Shown: piece by piece, positions 31,386-46,194 of the stretch
Layout: each line of letters starts with the position of its first letter
How positions within the stretch are numbered: position 1 is the first letter of the stretch
Assembly (NCBI GenBank): GCA_963693315.1
Contig: CAVNZG010001063.1
Coordinates: 43,555-107,554 of the forward strand
Length of the DNA: 64,000 bases
Reading direction: 5' to 3'
From: Diogma glabrata
Lineage: Eukaryota > Arthropoda > Insecta > Diptera > Cylindrotomidae
Position numbers and translations under genes: made by a program
Notes under the pieces: generated by a model
Database searches by the model: none
Told to the model about the DNA's origin: nothing
The model's input: only the letters and a program-made list of their open reading frames with translations

Positions 31386-32060
31386 TGTGACGACTCTTCG
31401 TTGGTTCTTTTCGATTATTGAGCAAATACGACAGTAAAAAGACAGATCTTTAGTTAACAGAATCTCAAACTTTATTTGTCAACAAATTACAGCAGCTTCC
31501 GTTTTTCCTTACAATAAATTCCAGGGTCTCCAATTTATGTCCGATAAACTTCACCGCTTTTCCACAATTTGAATCAACAATATTCGGAATCGTAAAATCT
31601 GTATTTACTATTCCACTAAGTTCAGATTCTTTCACTATTAGTACCCAGGCTCAAGTACCACCGATTATTCCTTAAACTTGCGAATATTTATAAACACTTT
31701 TAATTGCAAAAGTAAAAACTGACTATCTGATATTTTTGTTTGCTTATTTATATCGAAAAATAAATAAATCGAAACTTCTATAATCCACTAGAAATCAATA
31801 CTACGTAGTCCGTACATCTGAAATAAGCCACACCTGTTTTCATTCATACTTGCATTTGTATTAGCGAACTCAAATTTAATTTATGCAAAATGTATTAGGT
31901 AACTTTTAATTCATTAATGTAAACATTTGTATAACAAATTTAATTTACATTAATTTATGCAATACAATTTGCAATACAAGTAAAAGATTGAAAAAGGAGT
32001 TAACTTTTAATTAATGAATGAGTAAATAAAATTAACCCATTCTGGACGAAGTTTATTACA
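31386..32060 (-). repeat. Gypsy A 5' LTR
   Basis: 675 bp; the partner of 27924-28597. Confidence 0.9.
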
Positions 32061-32064
32061 GTAT

Positions 32065-33020
32065 TAGTGATATTAAATGGCGGTTGTCTACTTTTAAATT
32101 TGAAAAATTTCGTATAATAGCATATTCTGCAATTGCGTATTGAAATATTTATATTAGTTCAATTAATTTGTAAATAAAACAATTTTGTTTTATTCATTCA
32201 TATTTGTTTTCAATTTAAATTACTTCATTTTAGAGAAAAGCGTCTTCTTTTTTTCTATGATGCATCTTTTTTCATCCACCCAATGAAATATAATATTTTA
32301 ATTCTAATAAATCCATTTTAGAGTTTTTTTTATTTATTAGGAGTTATTTTATTAAATGCTAGTTACATTATATTTTACATATATAATACAAAACACAATA
32401 ATTAATTCTTCAAAATTAAACAATTCATCGTTATATCAAAATTGTCGTAAACAAAACGTTTATTTTTTAAATTTTCTTTGTTGATATTAGTAATGTCAAA
32501 AAAATTTACGAAAAAATGCACATTTTTTTTTTGATGTAAATCGGAAAAAAAATTGATGTTTTTGGGTGAAAAGAACAAAATTTTTGATTTACATCAATTT
32601 TTTTTGATGGATTTGGGTGAAAAGAATTCGACATTATTATATGTATTATATGAAAAAGACAGCAAAAATTTGGTTAACATTCGTTCACTAAACCAAATTA
32701 AATGCAATATTACATGTAAAACTCGACCTATTTAACTTAACAACTGTCTGAGAATTTTTTTTTGTATATTCAATCTCAATTTCGGAGTGACGTGAGTGAT
32801 CCATTATTAGTGAATGAAATTATATTTGTTAAATACAAAAACTTTTTTCCAACGAATTGTAATCACCTATTACTTTCACTCACTGTTTAACGACAAATTT
32901 TTTAGAAAAACCCTTTAATTATTATTTTTTCCCAAAAGAAATTAAAACAAAAACAAACAGGCAAAACTTCAATTTTATAGTTAATTTTATTTGTATTTCC
33001 TGACTAGTTTCGGACTCTAT
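32065..33020. repeat. mixed AT-rich sequence with a 42-kb family fragment
   Basis: 32640-32760 matches 42090-42205 in reverse complement (aactgtctgagaatttttt, cactaaaccaaattaaatgc). The rest is AT-rich without recognised genes. Near 33001 cctgactagtttcggactct has the look of a Penelope-type hairpin and GAAAC word on the minus strand. Confidence 0.6.
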
Positions 33021-34495
33021 TGCCCGATTTATAGTCGGTAACTTTAACTTACAGGCTGATTCTGAGTTAAGAGGTCTTAGCTATGATTATTTCTGTTATG
33101 ACAATTTTTTTAAGAGGAATATCTTAATTGCGATTCTGAGAACGTTGTCATAAAAAACCTCATAATAACTCTACAAATATATTTTGGAGATCTTTCAAAC
33201 GGCTATGTTTATAAACAAAGTATTATAAAATGTCATATTTTCTTTTTAAATAATTTAAATACAAATTAAAATACCATATAGATTATTATTAAGAATTATG
33301 GTATATTATATAATAATTTTTTATAAAATCAAGTTTATGTTTTATAAAATTTTTTAAGGTATCAATAATTTTTGTTTGTAAAAATACCAAACGCCATTTT
33401 CAATAATCAAAAGTGTATTTTATTTTATAATAATTTATATACAATTAATATAAAATTATACCATATATTAATTATTTTGCAATAAATTTGTTAGAAAATA
33501 ATTATTGTTTTTCCTTAAAGTTTATATAAAATTTGCAAAATTTTCATAAACAACATAAGACGTAAAAGTTTGATATTGCAAATATGAAATTTTCAATCGC
33601 CATTTTATTTAAAATCAATATATATCAACATATATTTTGTTTTATATTTTTGATTCAAACTTAAATAAAATATAGATAATTATTATAAATTTTATAATAA
33701 TTACATAAATAATTCATAATTAATATTTTATCCTTTATTAATATAATTTTTCATACAAGATTTCAAATAAAAAATATGAAACTTTAAGTTATGATGCTTA
33801 AGATGACCATGTTTGATGGTCTTACGTTAAGAGGTTTTTTTTTTACATCTCACAGTTGTGACTACATACAGAATCGCATTTAAGAGGTTTTAGTCTTAGC
33901 TAAGAGAAAAGTCTTTGCTATGACTATTTTTACATCTGTGAGGGTATGTCAGAATCAGCCTGTTAAAGTTAACTTAACGTAAAGTACAAATGTATGAAAA
34001 TGCACTTGAGCATTTATAGTCGTTAACGCAAACTTAACGTTAACTTAACGTAAAGTTCATTTCATTCTATCTTAAAGATTTTGTTAAGGATTTTTTGACG
34101 TTTGGTATAAAAACTGAAGAAAAGTAATATTTAATTGCAAGTGTCCATAAAAATAAAATTTTATTTATTAAAAAATGCAAAGGATATAAAAAGAGCGATT
34201 TTAAAGCCAAATATTAGCAGAAAATTAATATGAAAATAAATTTTTTATTTTTAAATTTTGTATCAAATGTATGTTTCGAATTTTATTATTTTAAATTTTG
34301 ATTTTAAAATCAGTTTATTACGTTTAAAGAATTCATTGATTTATAAAATTGATTACAAAACCATAATTAATATCAGATCAAACGTCAATGAATACGTAAT
34401 TTCTTACCGACTATAAATCAAAATTTTTAGGTGTCTTAAGTTACGGTTAAGTTAAAGTTAACGTTAAGTTAACGTTACCGACTATAAATCGGGCA
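33021..34495. mobile_element. outer MITE, gcccgatttatagtcgg family
   Basis: The TIR tgcccgatttatagtcggta (33021) pairs with taccgactataaatcgggca (ending 34495). The possible target duplication is tat. Subterminal repeats ttaacgttaagttaacg occur at the right end. It is interrupted by the inner MITE. Confidence 0.8.
33052..33962. mobile_element. inner MITE, PIF/Harbinger-like
   Basis: The TIRs are caggctgattctga and tcagaatcagcctg, with a TTA target duplication on each side (33049-33051, 33963-33965). The TWA duplication suits PIF/Harbinger. It is non-coding, with repeated 'aagaggt' and 'ttagctatgac' words near the ends, and is nested inside the outer MITE. Confidence 0.8.
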
Positions 34496-35738
34496 TATGA
34501 GTCCATTAACAAAGGATTTACAACTTTTATTATTTATATTCAGTTGCTTTCATCAACTTTTCAGATAATAGTATTTATTATTTTTGACTGTAGATGGCGA
34601 AAAGATCAAAATCTGCAAGAAAATACAAATAACATTACGAAGTAATATTAATTTTTAAACAACAATTTCTACAAAAATCATTAGTTATTTAGTATTGATA
34701 TTATATTATCCTTAATATAATAGCCGTGAGTCTATCCCTCTATACGGTCGTAACACTGATGACGTAGTACATTTTTTATTGTTTTTTTTTTTCATTTCTT
34801 TTAAATAACATTATAATTATTGTTTTTTTGTTATTGTTTTAATAAAATTTAGAGGGGGGATTTTTTAAAAGTTATTTATAGTTTTTGTTGTTGTTTTAAT
34901 TAAATCTGTTTTTTTTTTCAATTCAATTAGTCACAATATATGTAATATGTTTTAATTTTGCTTTTGAGCCTATATAGGTAAAAACATGCTATATATTATA
35001 TTTGATTTATAGTAATTAATATAATTCACAAACAAACTTAAATCGTTTAAAGCAAAAACATGAGAAATTTCAGAGAGAATTTTTTAAATGATTATAGTTG
35101 TGTTTTGTATGTAAGCTTGTGCTTTTGTATGTAAGCAAATGCTTTTAACTTCCCTTTGTAGCACTATTATAGCAGGAGTCAGGCTCAGAAAATTGTTTTA
35201 TAGAACAGCGAACATAACAGCATAGAAAAATATAGATTTTTAACAATTTTTAAAAACAATGTAGGTAGCAAACATTTGATATTATTGGGACAAAAAACAG
35301 TTTGTGTCATAATATACATTTTAAAACATTTAATAATTTAAACCGATTTAATAAAATGATGTTTAAAAAACTCAGTACAAAATTTCGTTGTCATTGTCGA
35401 TGTAGAGGGTTGTGAGAATGGTTTGGGGTTCAACGCGGACCCTATATTTATTTTTTATTGTTTTTGTTTATTTTTTTTATAGAACATAAAAATTATTTCT
35501 TTGGGATTTTTTGTATTAAATTTCTAGATATTACGATGTATGTATTTATAGGATGATAGAATATTTCGTCAACACTTAAGTCAACATTCTAATCAACATC
35601 CTAAGTCACGAGTGTAAAGTCATTATTGATTGTTGCCAATCAATGCGAAACTTAATATCTGACGCATGGTCAATTCATTGCTATATTTTTGGAAATTGAT
35701 ATATTTTGGAAATATAGACAACTTCATGGAAATTTTTA
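34496..35738. other. no gene recognised
   Basis: AT-rich; runs of T and short repeats only. Near 34500-34580 words such as gagtccattaac continue the split hairpin noted left of the outer MITE. Confidence 0.45.
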
Positions 35739-35896
35739 ATTTGGAAGGGTTTTTTGTGAACAATTAAGCTTAAGTACATATTGGAAATCACTTGGAGTGG
35801 AATTTTAGAGAAAATGAAAAGTTATTTCGAATTGCAAAATTCAAGTGATTTCCAATATATACTTAAGCTTAATTGTTCACAAAAAACCCTTCCAAA
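35739..35896. repeat. long perfect-looking hairpin
   Basis: Arms of about 56 bp (35739-35794 and 35842-35896) with very few mismatches and a 47-bp loop. The left arm starts atttggaagggttttttgtg and contains aattaagcttaagta. It has no coding capacity. It may be a small MITE or a foldback RNA source. Confidence 0.75.
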
Positions 35897-36601
35897 TAAA
35901 AATTATTCATTTTTATTCATAAAAATTCCATTTACGGCATTTAAATTTTTCGATAATGTAGTCAGCCATTTCGTTCAAATTTATTATTTATATCATTTCG
36001 ATATTAATAAGAAAATTAGTTATTTATATGACAGATAGTTTGTTTTCCATCATTATTTTTGCATAGTTTCATTTTCTGTAAATAAACTAAAGAAAAACAA
36101 AAGCTGCTATTTCATTATTTTCTTAATAAATATTATTATTTCCAGCCATTTGTGATTGATCGTATAAAAATTTATAGTATGAACACTTCACGATGATTTT
36201 TTTGTAGAATTATAGTTAAGCAGCATTAGAATAGATTAGAATAGATTAGAAGAGGTTGGATTATGATGGATAGTACTTAGTAATTGTATCAAAGCCAGAT
36301 GAAAAGGCAAAGACTGTATTGGCGTGGGAGAAGGGGGGAGGCGCAGCCCGTGGGATACCCCCTAGTGTTATATAATCGATTATATCTAAATGAGTAGTAT
36401 ACAAATTGTAAATAAATTATATACTGTAAAAGCAAATCAAACGTCAAAATGGCGACAACACATTATAGAGCAATTGTTGTAGCTTGTACAATAAGAAAAT
36501 GCGCTAAGATTTGAAAAAAAAATTTGAATCGAAAATACATAAGGAAAACGTAAAATTTTTACATTAAAATCTTGAAAATATGTATTTAATTATTTTATAC
36601 C
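35897..36601. other. no gene recognised
   Basis: AT-rich. A small tandem of tagattagaa near 36227-36251 and a short GC-richer word (gggaggcgcagcccgtggga) near 36335 are the only landmarks. Confidence 0.4.
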
Positions 36602-39600
36602 TCCCGGTCTCCCGCAGGAGGGATCGATTTTGATCGATTATGATCAATGTTGATCTACGGGTCTGACTACCCTGCGTACTCCAGTCCCTGCCATTGACAT
36701 ATGAGTTAGCGTGAGATATCACATACCACTGGCAATGGCAGGAGATGTCATTAGCCAAGATGATATCTTAGAGTGCTGGCGGACGAACTTTAATTAGTCA
36801 ACGACAGCACTTCCAGTCTTAGCTGGGCAACGTTCCGTAGCGGTACCGCTCATTAGCTCTTCCGAGGAATCGGACCAACACGTAGTTATATGTGGGCTTT
36901 GTGCCTCGATTGAGGTGGTGGGCGGTGCGTCTGGGGTGCGCTGCATCAGCTGGATTATTGGCATTTAGTTTTGTTTTGTTTTCTGCAAATTTCTCACAAT
37001 TTGTTTTTCACTTATTATTTTGTTATTATTTCTTCATGTTATCATGAAATATTGGCATATATCATATTTTGTTGTATGATAGGATTTTTTACTTAGTTAT
37101 CCATTTTAAAATAAAACATAAAAAAATAAAATAAAACCCTTTTGATATATATATGGCAGTACAACCGAAAAAAATAAGTCTGCAAGTGGTAAAGCAAATT
37201 TGCGCAATCCACCCGCCCATAAAGCGGCATGTCCACGGAATTTGCAGGGACAAAAAATATATGAATCAATAAAAAATTTTAAAATACATGTTCAAAACAT
37301 CTGCGGATTGAACGCTAACCATGATCACGTGCAACATCATCTTGAGCACGACAAACCGAACATTCTATTCCTTACAGAATCACAAGTTTCTGAAAATTTT
37401 CTCTTTATAGAATCGCTTAATTCCAAATATATGCTCGAATCAGCTTTCAAACTCCATCAGGGCGTATGCGCATTCATTCATGAGAGTGTTGCGTACACGC
37501 GCTTTCCAAATTTTGAACTACACGGTGACGGCTTCAATACAATGGTTTTAAAGATTTGTCTTCCAGAAATGACTTTTTTTACAATAGCTTTATACCGGTC
37601 CTCCAACAAACGTAACCCAAACTTTTTTAATATACTGACAAAAATTGTGGACGAGATTAGAGCAAAGTCCCCTAATTGTGAAGTTATCGTTACCGGTGAC
37701 TTCAACGTCCACAACAAATCATGGTTGGAATTCTCCAAATCGACCGACGATGTTGACAATAGTGGAAAACTGGCAGAAATTTTTGCCGTGTCTCAGGGCC
37801 TATTCCAAATTGTTAAAAACCCGACTTTCACTCCCCGTAATGGCGGTGCTAATAGTTTTCTTTTAGATCTCTATCTTACCACAATGCCAGATATTACAAG
37901 TGTCGATGTCGCAAAAGGTAGTATTGGAAATTGATCATTATTTAATCTCATCAGTTATCAAAACTGATTTACTTAAAACTACAGCTCCCAAGCCCCGTAA
38001 AATATTTCACTACTCAAAAATGGATAAGAGTGTTCTTCAAAATTTTTTCTATGGTTTCCCTTTCGACCGTCATTGTTTTTACACTGACAATGTAAATGTT
38101 TCTGCTCAAAACTTTACAGAAACTATCCAATTTGCCATCAATAAATTTGCCCCTTTCTCCATAGTAAAACCCAAACAAAAATACTTGTATTCGAAAGCTG
38201 CCAAAACGGCACTTAGAAACAAACGTAGATCATTTAAAATTTGGATTCATTCATAACTTGAATTATCTCAAACGAAAAGTCTGAAATTGACAGAGCGAAA
38301 GCCTCAAAACTTACGTCTGTGTCTGTTTCTGACAAGAGTTTCTACAGTGCCATTAATTCTTTAAATTCTGGTACAAAATTTTCTATTCCCCCTATTATTG
38401 ATGGTGATTTAATCGTCAATGATCCCGCAAGAAAAGATAACTTGTTCGCTGAACGCTTTGCTCTGAGCTGTTTTGGAAACTCCTAAAGAAATACCCCAAA
38501 TCCAGTCTTCAGGAGTTAATAAGAATGAACTTCACTTCAAACCCAAAATAGTCGCTAAACTTTTAAAGGGGTTAAGCATCAACAAAGCCTCAGGAATGGA
38601 CAATATCCCACCCATTATTTTAAAAACCTTTTCCAAAGAACTTGCACCAACTTTGACTAAAATATTATACCAATCCTACAAATCTGGTATATTTCCCTCG
38701 TGCTGGAAGTTGGCAAATGTCCAGCCCGTCCCCAAAAAGGGACCAAAATCCGATATCTCAAATTATAGGCCAATAGCTTTACTATCGGTCCTATCCAAAG
38801 TCTACGAGCATTATATTAATACACATATTTCAAAATTTCTGGAAGAAAATCATTTAATATCCGACAGCCAATACGGTTTTCGAAACAAAAGATCAACTAC
38901 CGATCTATTAAACTATTTTGCGCATTGTTGGAACAGCATACTTGAGCAAGGTGGTGAAACATACGTTATCGCTTTAGACATCTCCAAGGCATTCGATCGA
39001 GTCTGGCATGCCAACTTAATCAACAAGCTCGTTGCGTACGGTTTTCATCCCAATGTTGTGAAGCTGATTCAAAATTTTCTCCAACCGATACATTTCGGTA
39101 AACTTAGACGGATTTTCTTCTGAGTCTAAACTAATTAACGCTGGTGTACCCCAGGGCTCAGTATTGTCCCCAACCCTATTTTTGATTTATATCAACGAAT
39201 TGTTGAAAATCACCAGCAACCCAATAAATAGTTTTGCAGATGATAGTACTCTGCACAAGTCGTTCGAGCCCCTTCCTTCAAAAGGTAAAATGCACGAACG
39301 AATTAATCCTGCCCGGAGAGACGCTGCCATAAACGTGAACAAAGACCTGAATAAAGTCGCCGACTGGGGTGAACAAAACCTAGTCAATTTCAACTCTACC
39401 AAAACACAGCTGTTGATTGTTTCCAGATTAAAGACCGAGTTCCCCAAAGATATTTTACTTAGTATGTGTGATGAACCAATAGGTGAATGTAAAAACATTC
39501 GTTTATTGGGTGTCACAGTTTCAAATGACCTACTCTGGAACGATCATGTAATGGCGATGGCAAAAAGCGCGTCTAAAAAACTCGGCCTCCTAAATAGATG

Positions 39601-40189
39601 CAAAAAAATTTTCACTCCATACCAATTGCTCCATGTTTATAAGTCCTATATTCGTCCCTGTATGGAGTACTGCTGTCAAGTTTGGGGTGCTGCGTCTGTT
39701 TCCATCTTGGCCCTCTTGGACTCGGTTCAAAAACGAGCTATACGAATTGTGGGTGATCGAACTTTGACATCAAAACTTGATTCAATACAACATCGTCGCA
39801 CTGTTGCTGACCTCGTTGTTTTTTACAAATATCGTCATCAGCAGTGCTCAGATGAAATCAGCGGCATCATGCCTCAAACTTATTCTTACCCCCGTTCCAC
39901 TCGGCAATCGGCTGCCGCAACTGGTGAAACGGTAAAGATCCCGCGCTGTCATACTGGCAGATCGCAGAGAGACTTCTTTGTCCGAACTGCGTACAAATGG
40001 AATAGTTTGCCGGAACTCTTAGTTTCAGGTGGCTTCAACCCACAGATGTTTAAAAAAAGCGTTAATCTACACCTTAGAACGCCAGTTGTTGTGGGACCCA
40101 GGTCTAGATTAAGGTCTTAAAAGGTATTTATGTGTTGTTGTGACACATATGCTAAACCCTATTACACAACACATTTTATTAAAAAAAAA
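36602..40189 (+). mobile_element. LINE copy 2 (decayed)
   Basis: The same family as 17498-21153, in the opposite orientation. It keeps the full 5' UTR (36602-37152), the coding region and a short poly(A) near 40181-40189. Confidence 0.9.
37153..40120 (+). pseudogene. LINE EN-RT pseudogene, copy 2
   Basis: Begins ATGGCAGTACAACC as in copy 1, but one A is missing in the run near 37170, shifting the frame. Further breaks against copy 1: two bases lost near 37932 (before the SDHY-type endonuclease motif), about 50 bp lost near 38250, a 5-base loss near 38468 and a shift near 39082. The RT box FADDS survives near 39235. Pieces remain open at 37200-37934, 38473-39123 and 39164-40120. Not functional. 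Confidence 0.92.
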
Positions 40190-40280
40190 TATAATATAAT
40201 TATTATTATGATTTTGATATGAAAATCAATTAATGTGATAATCGGTTTTGAACCGGTTGAATTTGCAGATGAAATCATCT

Positions 40281-40915
40281 GGAGTGCGTTTCGAAATTAA
40301 CCATAGTAATAATGTCAAAGTTAAACTAGTGACGTCACATTTAGAATGAAAATTACCATGGTAAAGCTGTCAAAGGTAAATTGTCAAAGAAAAAGAGCGC
40401 TGAAAATTCAAAATGAATAAAAAACTAATGCTAACTAAAATAAATAAAACTCAAAATGTAGTGTTTGTGTTTTATTTCTATAATTTATTTTGCAGTCTTC
40501 AGAATCAAATAAAAATAACTAACACATTTCACTAAAAATTATTAAATACTTAGTTTATAATAATTAAATATACGATATATTCACAAAACAATACAATTTC
40601 TCACTTTTTTTCAACAACGATTAAAACTTTCTTTTATTAAAAAAACTTATAATATGTTTTATAAATCGGTTGACATGTCATTTTAAATGTTTATCTTTTT
40701 GACACTAGAACCTTAACAAACTCTACTATCGAGTAGAGCAAAAGAAAGTTAAAATAGTGACGTCACACTTTACTATGACAGAAAAACTATGTAGTTTTGA
40801 AACGACGGTTTATCTGCCATCTAGTAAATTTTTTACTATGTGGTTAATTTTGAAACGACATTTGGTAGAATAAAGTTTACCATGGTTAACCATAGTTAAT
40901 TTCGAAACGCACCCC
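40281..40915. mobile_element. MITE with gtgcgtttcgaaattaac termini
   Basis: The left end ggagtgcgtttcgaaattaa pairs with the right end ttaatttcgaaacgcacccc. Internal words such as ccatggtaa recur near both ends. It is non-coding. Confidence 0.75.
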
Positions 40916-40980
40916 TGACAATTTTCTAGCAGTTAATTAGTAAACCAAATAATTTTTCAAAAAACTTAAATTTTCTTAAT

Positions 40981-41135
<155 letters not shown>

Positions 41136-41149
41136 TATATAATATATAT

Positions 41150-41665
<516 letters not shown>

Positions 41666-42275
41666 AGCCAGCACACTTAGTGAAATTTAGATGAACCATT
41701 TTGGGATTTGGTTAAATTTAAGTAAAATTTTGGTTAAACATGTGGAAAAAGGTAATAGATGACTGTTTCAGCTAATTAGTGTGCATGTATTTTTAGTCGA
41801 AAATTATAGTTAATATGTTTTTGGTGTAAAAAAATAAGTTAATAGGTAAATTTAACATATTAAGTATACAAATTTAAGTAAAAAAAATCATGTAATACAG
41901 ATAGTACATGTATTTCATGTATTAAGTGAAAATTTAAGTTACAAAAGTGTATCTAATACATGTATTTAACTTATTACCTGTTGCTTAGCTAGCGGTAATT
42001 TAGCTGACATTGCAACAGTTATTTCATGAAATAAGTTAAATAGCCTAATTTACATAACTGCGAAACATTGAAACTTAAAAAATATTCTCAGACAGTTGTT
42101 AAGTTAAATAGGTCGAGTTTTACATGTAATATTGCATTTAATTTGGTTTAGTGAACGAATGTTAACTAAATTTTTGCTGTCTTTTTCATATAATACATAT
42201 AATAAGTATATGTGTTTATAAGTATCCATAAAGATTTATAGCAAATCTCGTTTTCCGATGACATTTATTATTAAA

Positions 42276-43416
42276 TCTTTGAACTCCAACTTAAGGGAAA
42301 ATTACAAATGTATGCTGATGATGCCGTTATATTCTACAGCTCAAAAGAAATTGAAGTCGTTTTTCTACATATGCAAGACGATATCAAAGTAATAGAAAGC
42401 TTTTTGCCAAGTATTAATTTACACATAAACACAAACAAAAGCAGTTACATGTTATTCAATAAAAATAAAGTGATAAACATAGATATCTTACCAATCATCA
42501 CGATAAATAACGACACAATCAATCGAGTATTGTCAACTAAATATCTCGGGCTTGTTATTGATGATAAGTTAAATTGATCACATCCACAAAATCAAAAACA
42601 AAATTAGACCTATGATATTTGCAATGCGACGCCTTAAACCGTATTTACACGAAAACGCACTCTGGAATATTTATAACTCCCACATATTGAAACACTTACT
42701 CTACCTTAATCCAATATGGAGCAATGCGATTACAACGAGGTTAAATGAGCTTAAAATTCTTCAAAGTTGTTAAGCTGTTAAAACGATTTATGGCCACTCC
42801 AGACTTTTCTCTACAAGACTTTTATATATAATGCATGAAAAAACACTTCCTCTGGATGTAATAAATAATGTACAAATTACCTTATTGATTTTTAAAATTG
42901 AAAACAATCTAATTAAACACAATTTTGAGCTATCTTATAGATATAATATACACACACACCACCATACAAACACATGCATTAAACCTACCACAGATAAAAA
43001 CAAACACCGGACTAAATACGCTGCTTTACAAGGGAGTAGACTTGTTCAACGGATTACCACTAACAATACAAAATACACTCAGCATTGCACAATTTAAACA
43101 CGACAGTCATCACTATTTCTTTAACTTATACCAACAAAAACATAACCCATGAATAATGTTATTAATATTGTTAATATAGTAATATGTATAGTAGTACCAT
43201 AGAACTAGAATTAGAATTACTAGAACACAAAAGGAACAGTAGAAATAATGAAAATATTCGAAAAGATTAGCAAACTTTTCCTGTGAAATATTTTTAATAT
43301 ACATAATCATAAAATTTAATGCTCCAGTACAAAAAACAAACAAAATCGTTACTCTCAAGATTTTTTTCTTTTGTAACTAAACAAATTTATGAAATAAATG
43401 AAAAAAAAAAAAAAAT
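42276..43416 (+). pseudogene. 5'-truncated LINE insertion, RT thumb region
   Basis: Starts at the catalytic box (MYADDAVIFYSS, 42308). It runs through KYLGLVIDDKLN, then in other frames through the thumb and C-terminus, ending in a 15-A tail (about 43402-43416). The target duplication attatta (42269-42275, 43417-43423) is confirmed by the empty site at 27760-27775. Several frameshifts; not functional. Confidence 0.85.
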
Positions 43417-43497
43417 TATTAGTGCGCAGTATATTGATCAAATCGCTCAGTCTTTATTATATATTTCTCTCACTAACGTTGTTTTAAATAGTAAAAA

Positions 43498-43971
43498 ATG
43501 CCTCTGAAAAACGGTCGATACTACATAATGCGGCGGAAGAGAGCGGCCGAATTCGAAGCAAGATTTGATGCATCAAATGTGTCAACGGATGAAGAAATGG
43601 ATCGGCTACCGCCACAACAACTGAATGCCATTTTTGAAAATTATTTGCTAGCGGAAAATGCTATGATCGAAAATACCATCCCCGTTAGTGTTACTTGTGA
43701 TGAAAATGTAGAGTGTGACGATGATATGCCAGATGATTGTACATCCCAAGTTGGTGAAAATGCTGAATTTTTATTATCAGAAGCAGATATTGCTGAGGAA
43801 TTGATGCGCGAACACCTGGAATATGAGCATAACGCTCAAACTAAAATAGATCTGTTGCACAAACTGAGGCAATGGGCTTTGCAAAACAAGATTTCATTAA
43901 CAGCGTTGTCACAACCACTGAAATTGTTGAACAAGGCTGGCATTGAAAATCTACCATTGGATGAACAATGA
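43498..43971 (+). CDS. 157-aa acidic protein of the TIR element, unknown function
   Basis: ATG at 43498 (MPLKNGRYYIMRRKRAAEFE), stop at 43969-43971. It has a basic N-terminus, an acidic middle (about residues 70-100), and a C-terminal helical segment LLHKLRQWALQNKISLTAL followed by LPLDEQ. From memory, the last part resembles a short domain (LRxWAxxxxIxHxAL..LP.D) found near the N-terminus of several insect transposon proteins. If so, this would be the first exon of a larger transposon protein whose rest was deleted. No DNA-binding zinc motif is seen. Low sequence decay suggests it was recently functional. Confidence 0.5.
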   Translation: MPLKNGRYYIMRRKRAAEFEARFDASNVSTDEEMDRLPPQQLNAIFENYLLAENAMIENTIPVSVTCDENVECDDDMPDDCTSQVGENAEFLLSEADIAEELMREHLEYEHNAQTKIDLLHKLRQWALQNKISLTALSQPLKLLNKAGIENLPLDEQ

Positions 43972-45579
<1,608 letters not shown>

Positions 45580-46194
45580 CAATTTCACGCAAGTTCAGCA
45601 AATTTTTGGGAAATTTTGACTTGACCCCTTTTAATTTTGATTATTTTTTGTTTATAGATAGTCTTTCATAAATAAAAAATACAAGTTCTCTTAGAATTTT
45701 TTTTTTCGACCAGGGGTCTTCACAGGGTGCCCCTCAATTTTTTGTTATTTTGTGATGTGAGTGCATTTTGACGAGCGATTGTAGAAAAACTACTGAATCG
45801 ATTTTCATAAATGATATGTCGTTGAATAGGTATTAAAACAAAGTTTTTAAAAATGTACACTGTTAATTTTTTGAAATAATTTTTAACGGTGTAACATAAG
45901 AAAAAAACGGTGTAATTGAAAAAAAGATGGCATAGCCTCTTTTTTTTTTTTTTTAAACAAAATTGAAGCTTATTTTATATCTAACAACTTGTGAAAGTTT
46001 AGGACTAGCGATATTTTTTGTTTTAAAGATAAAATTCGTTGTGCATATGACTGTCGGGAATCAGTTTTTTTTGTTCTGAAGGAAAATTATAAAAATGGCG
46101 TTATAAACTAAGAGATTTTTTTATGTTAAATATCAAATATTTTATTATTAAATGAACTTTTTAAAAAGCAATTTCAGTCAAGTTCAGCAAAATT

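Larger units (their letters stand above)
27924..32060 (-). mobile_element. Gypsy-type LTR element A, internally deleted
   Basis: 4137 bp bounded by two LTRs (27924-28597 and 31386-32060) and a 4-bp target duplication gtat (27920-27923, 32061-32064). It is transcribed on the minus strand. Gag is followed directly by the end of RNase H and the integrase; the zinc knuckle, protease, RT and most of RNase H are missing. It may have moved in trans, or the deletion followed insertion. Confidence 0.92.
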
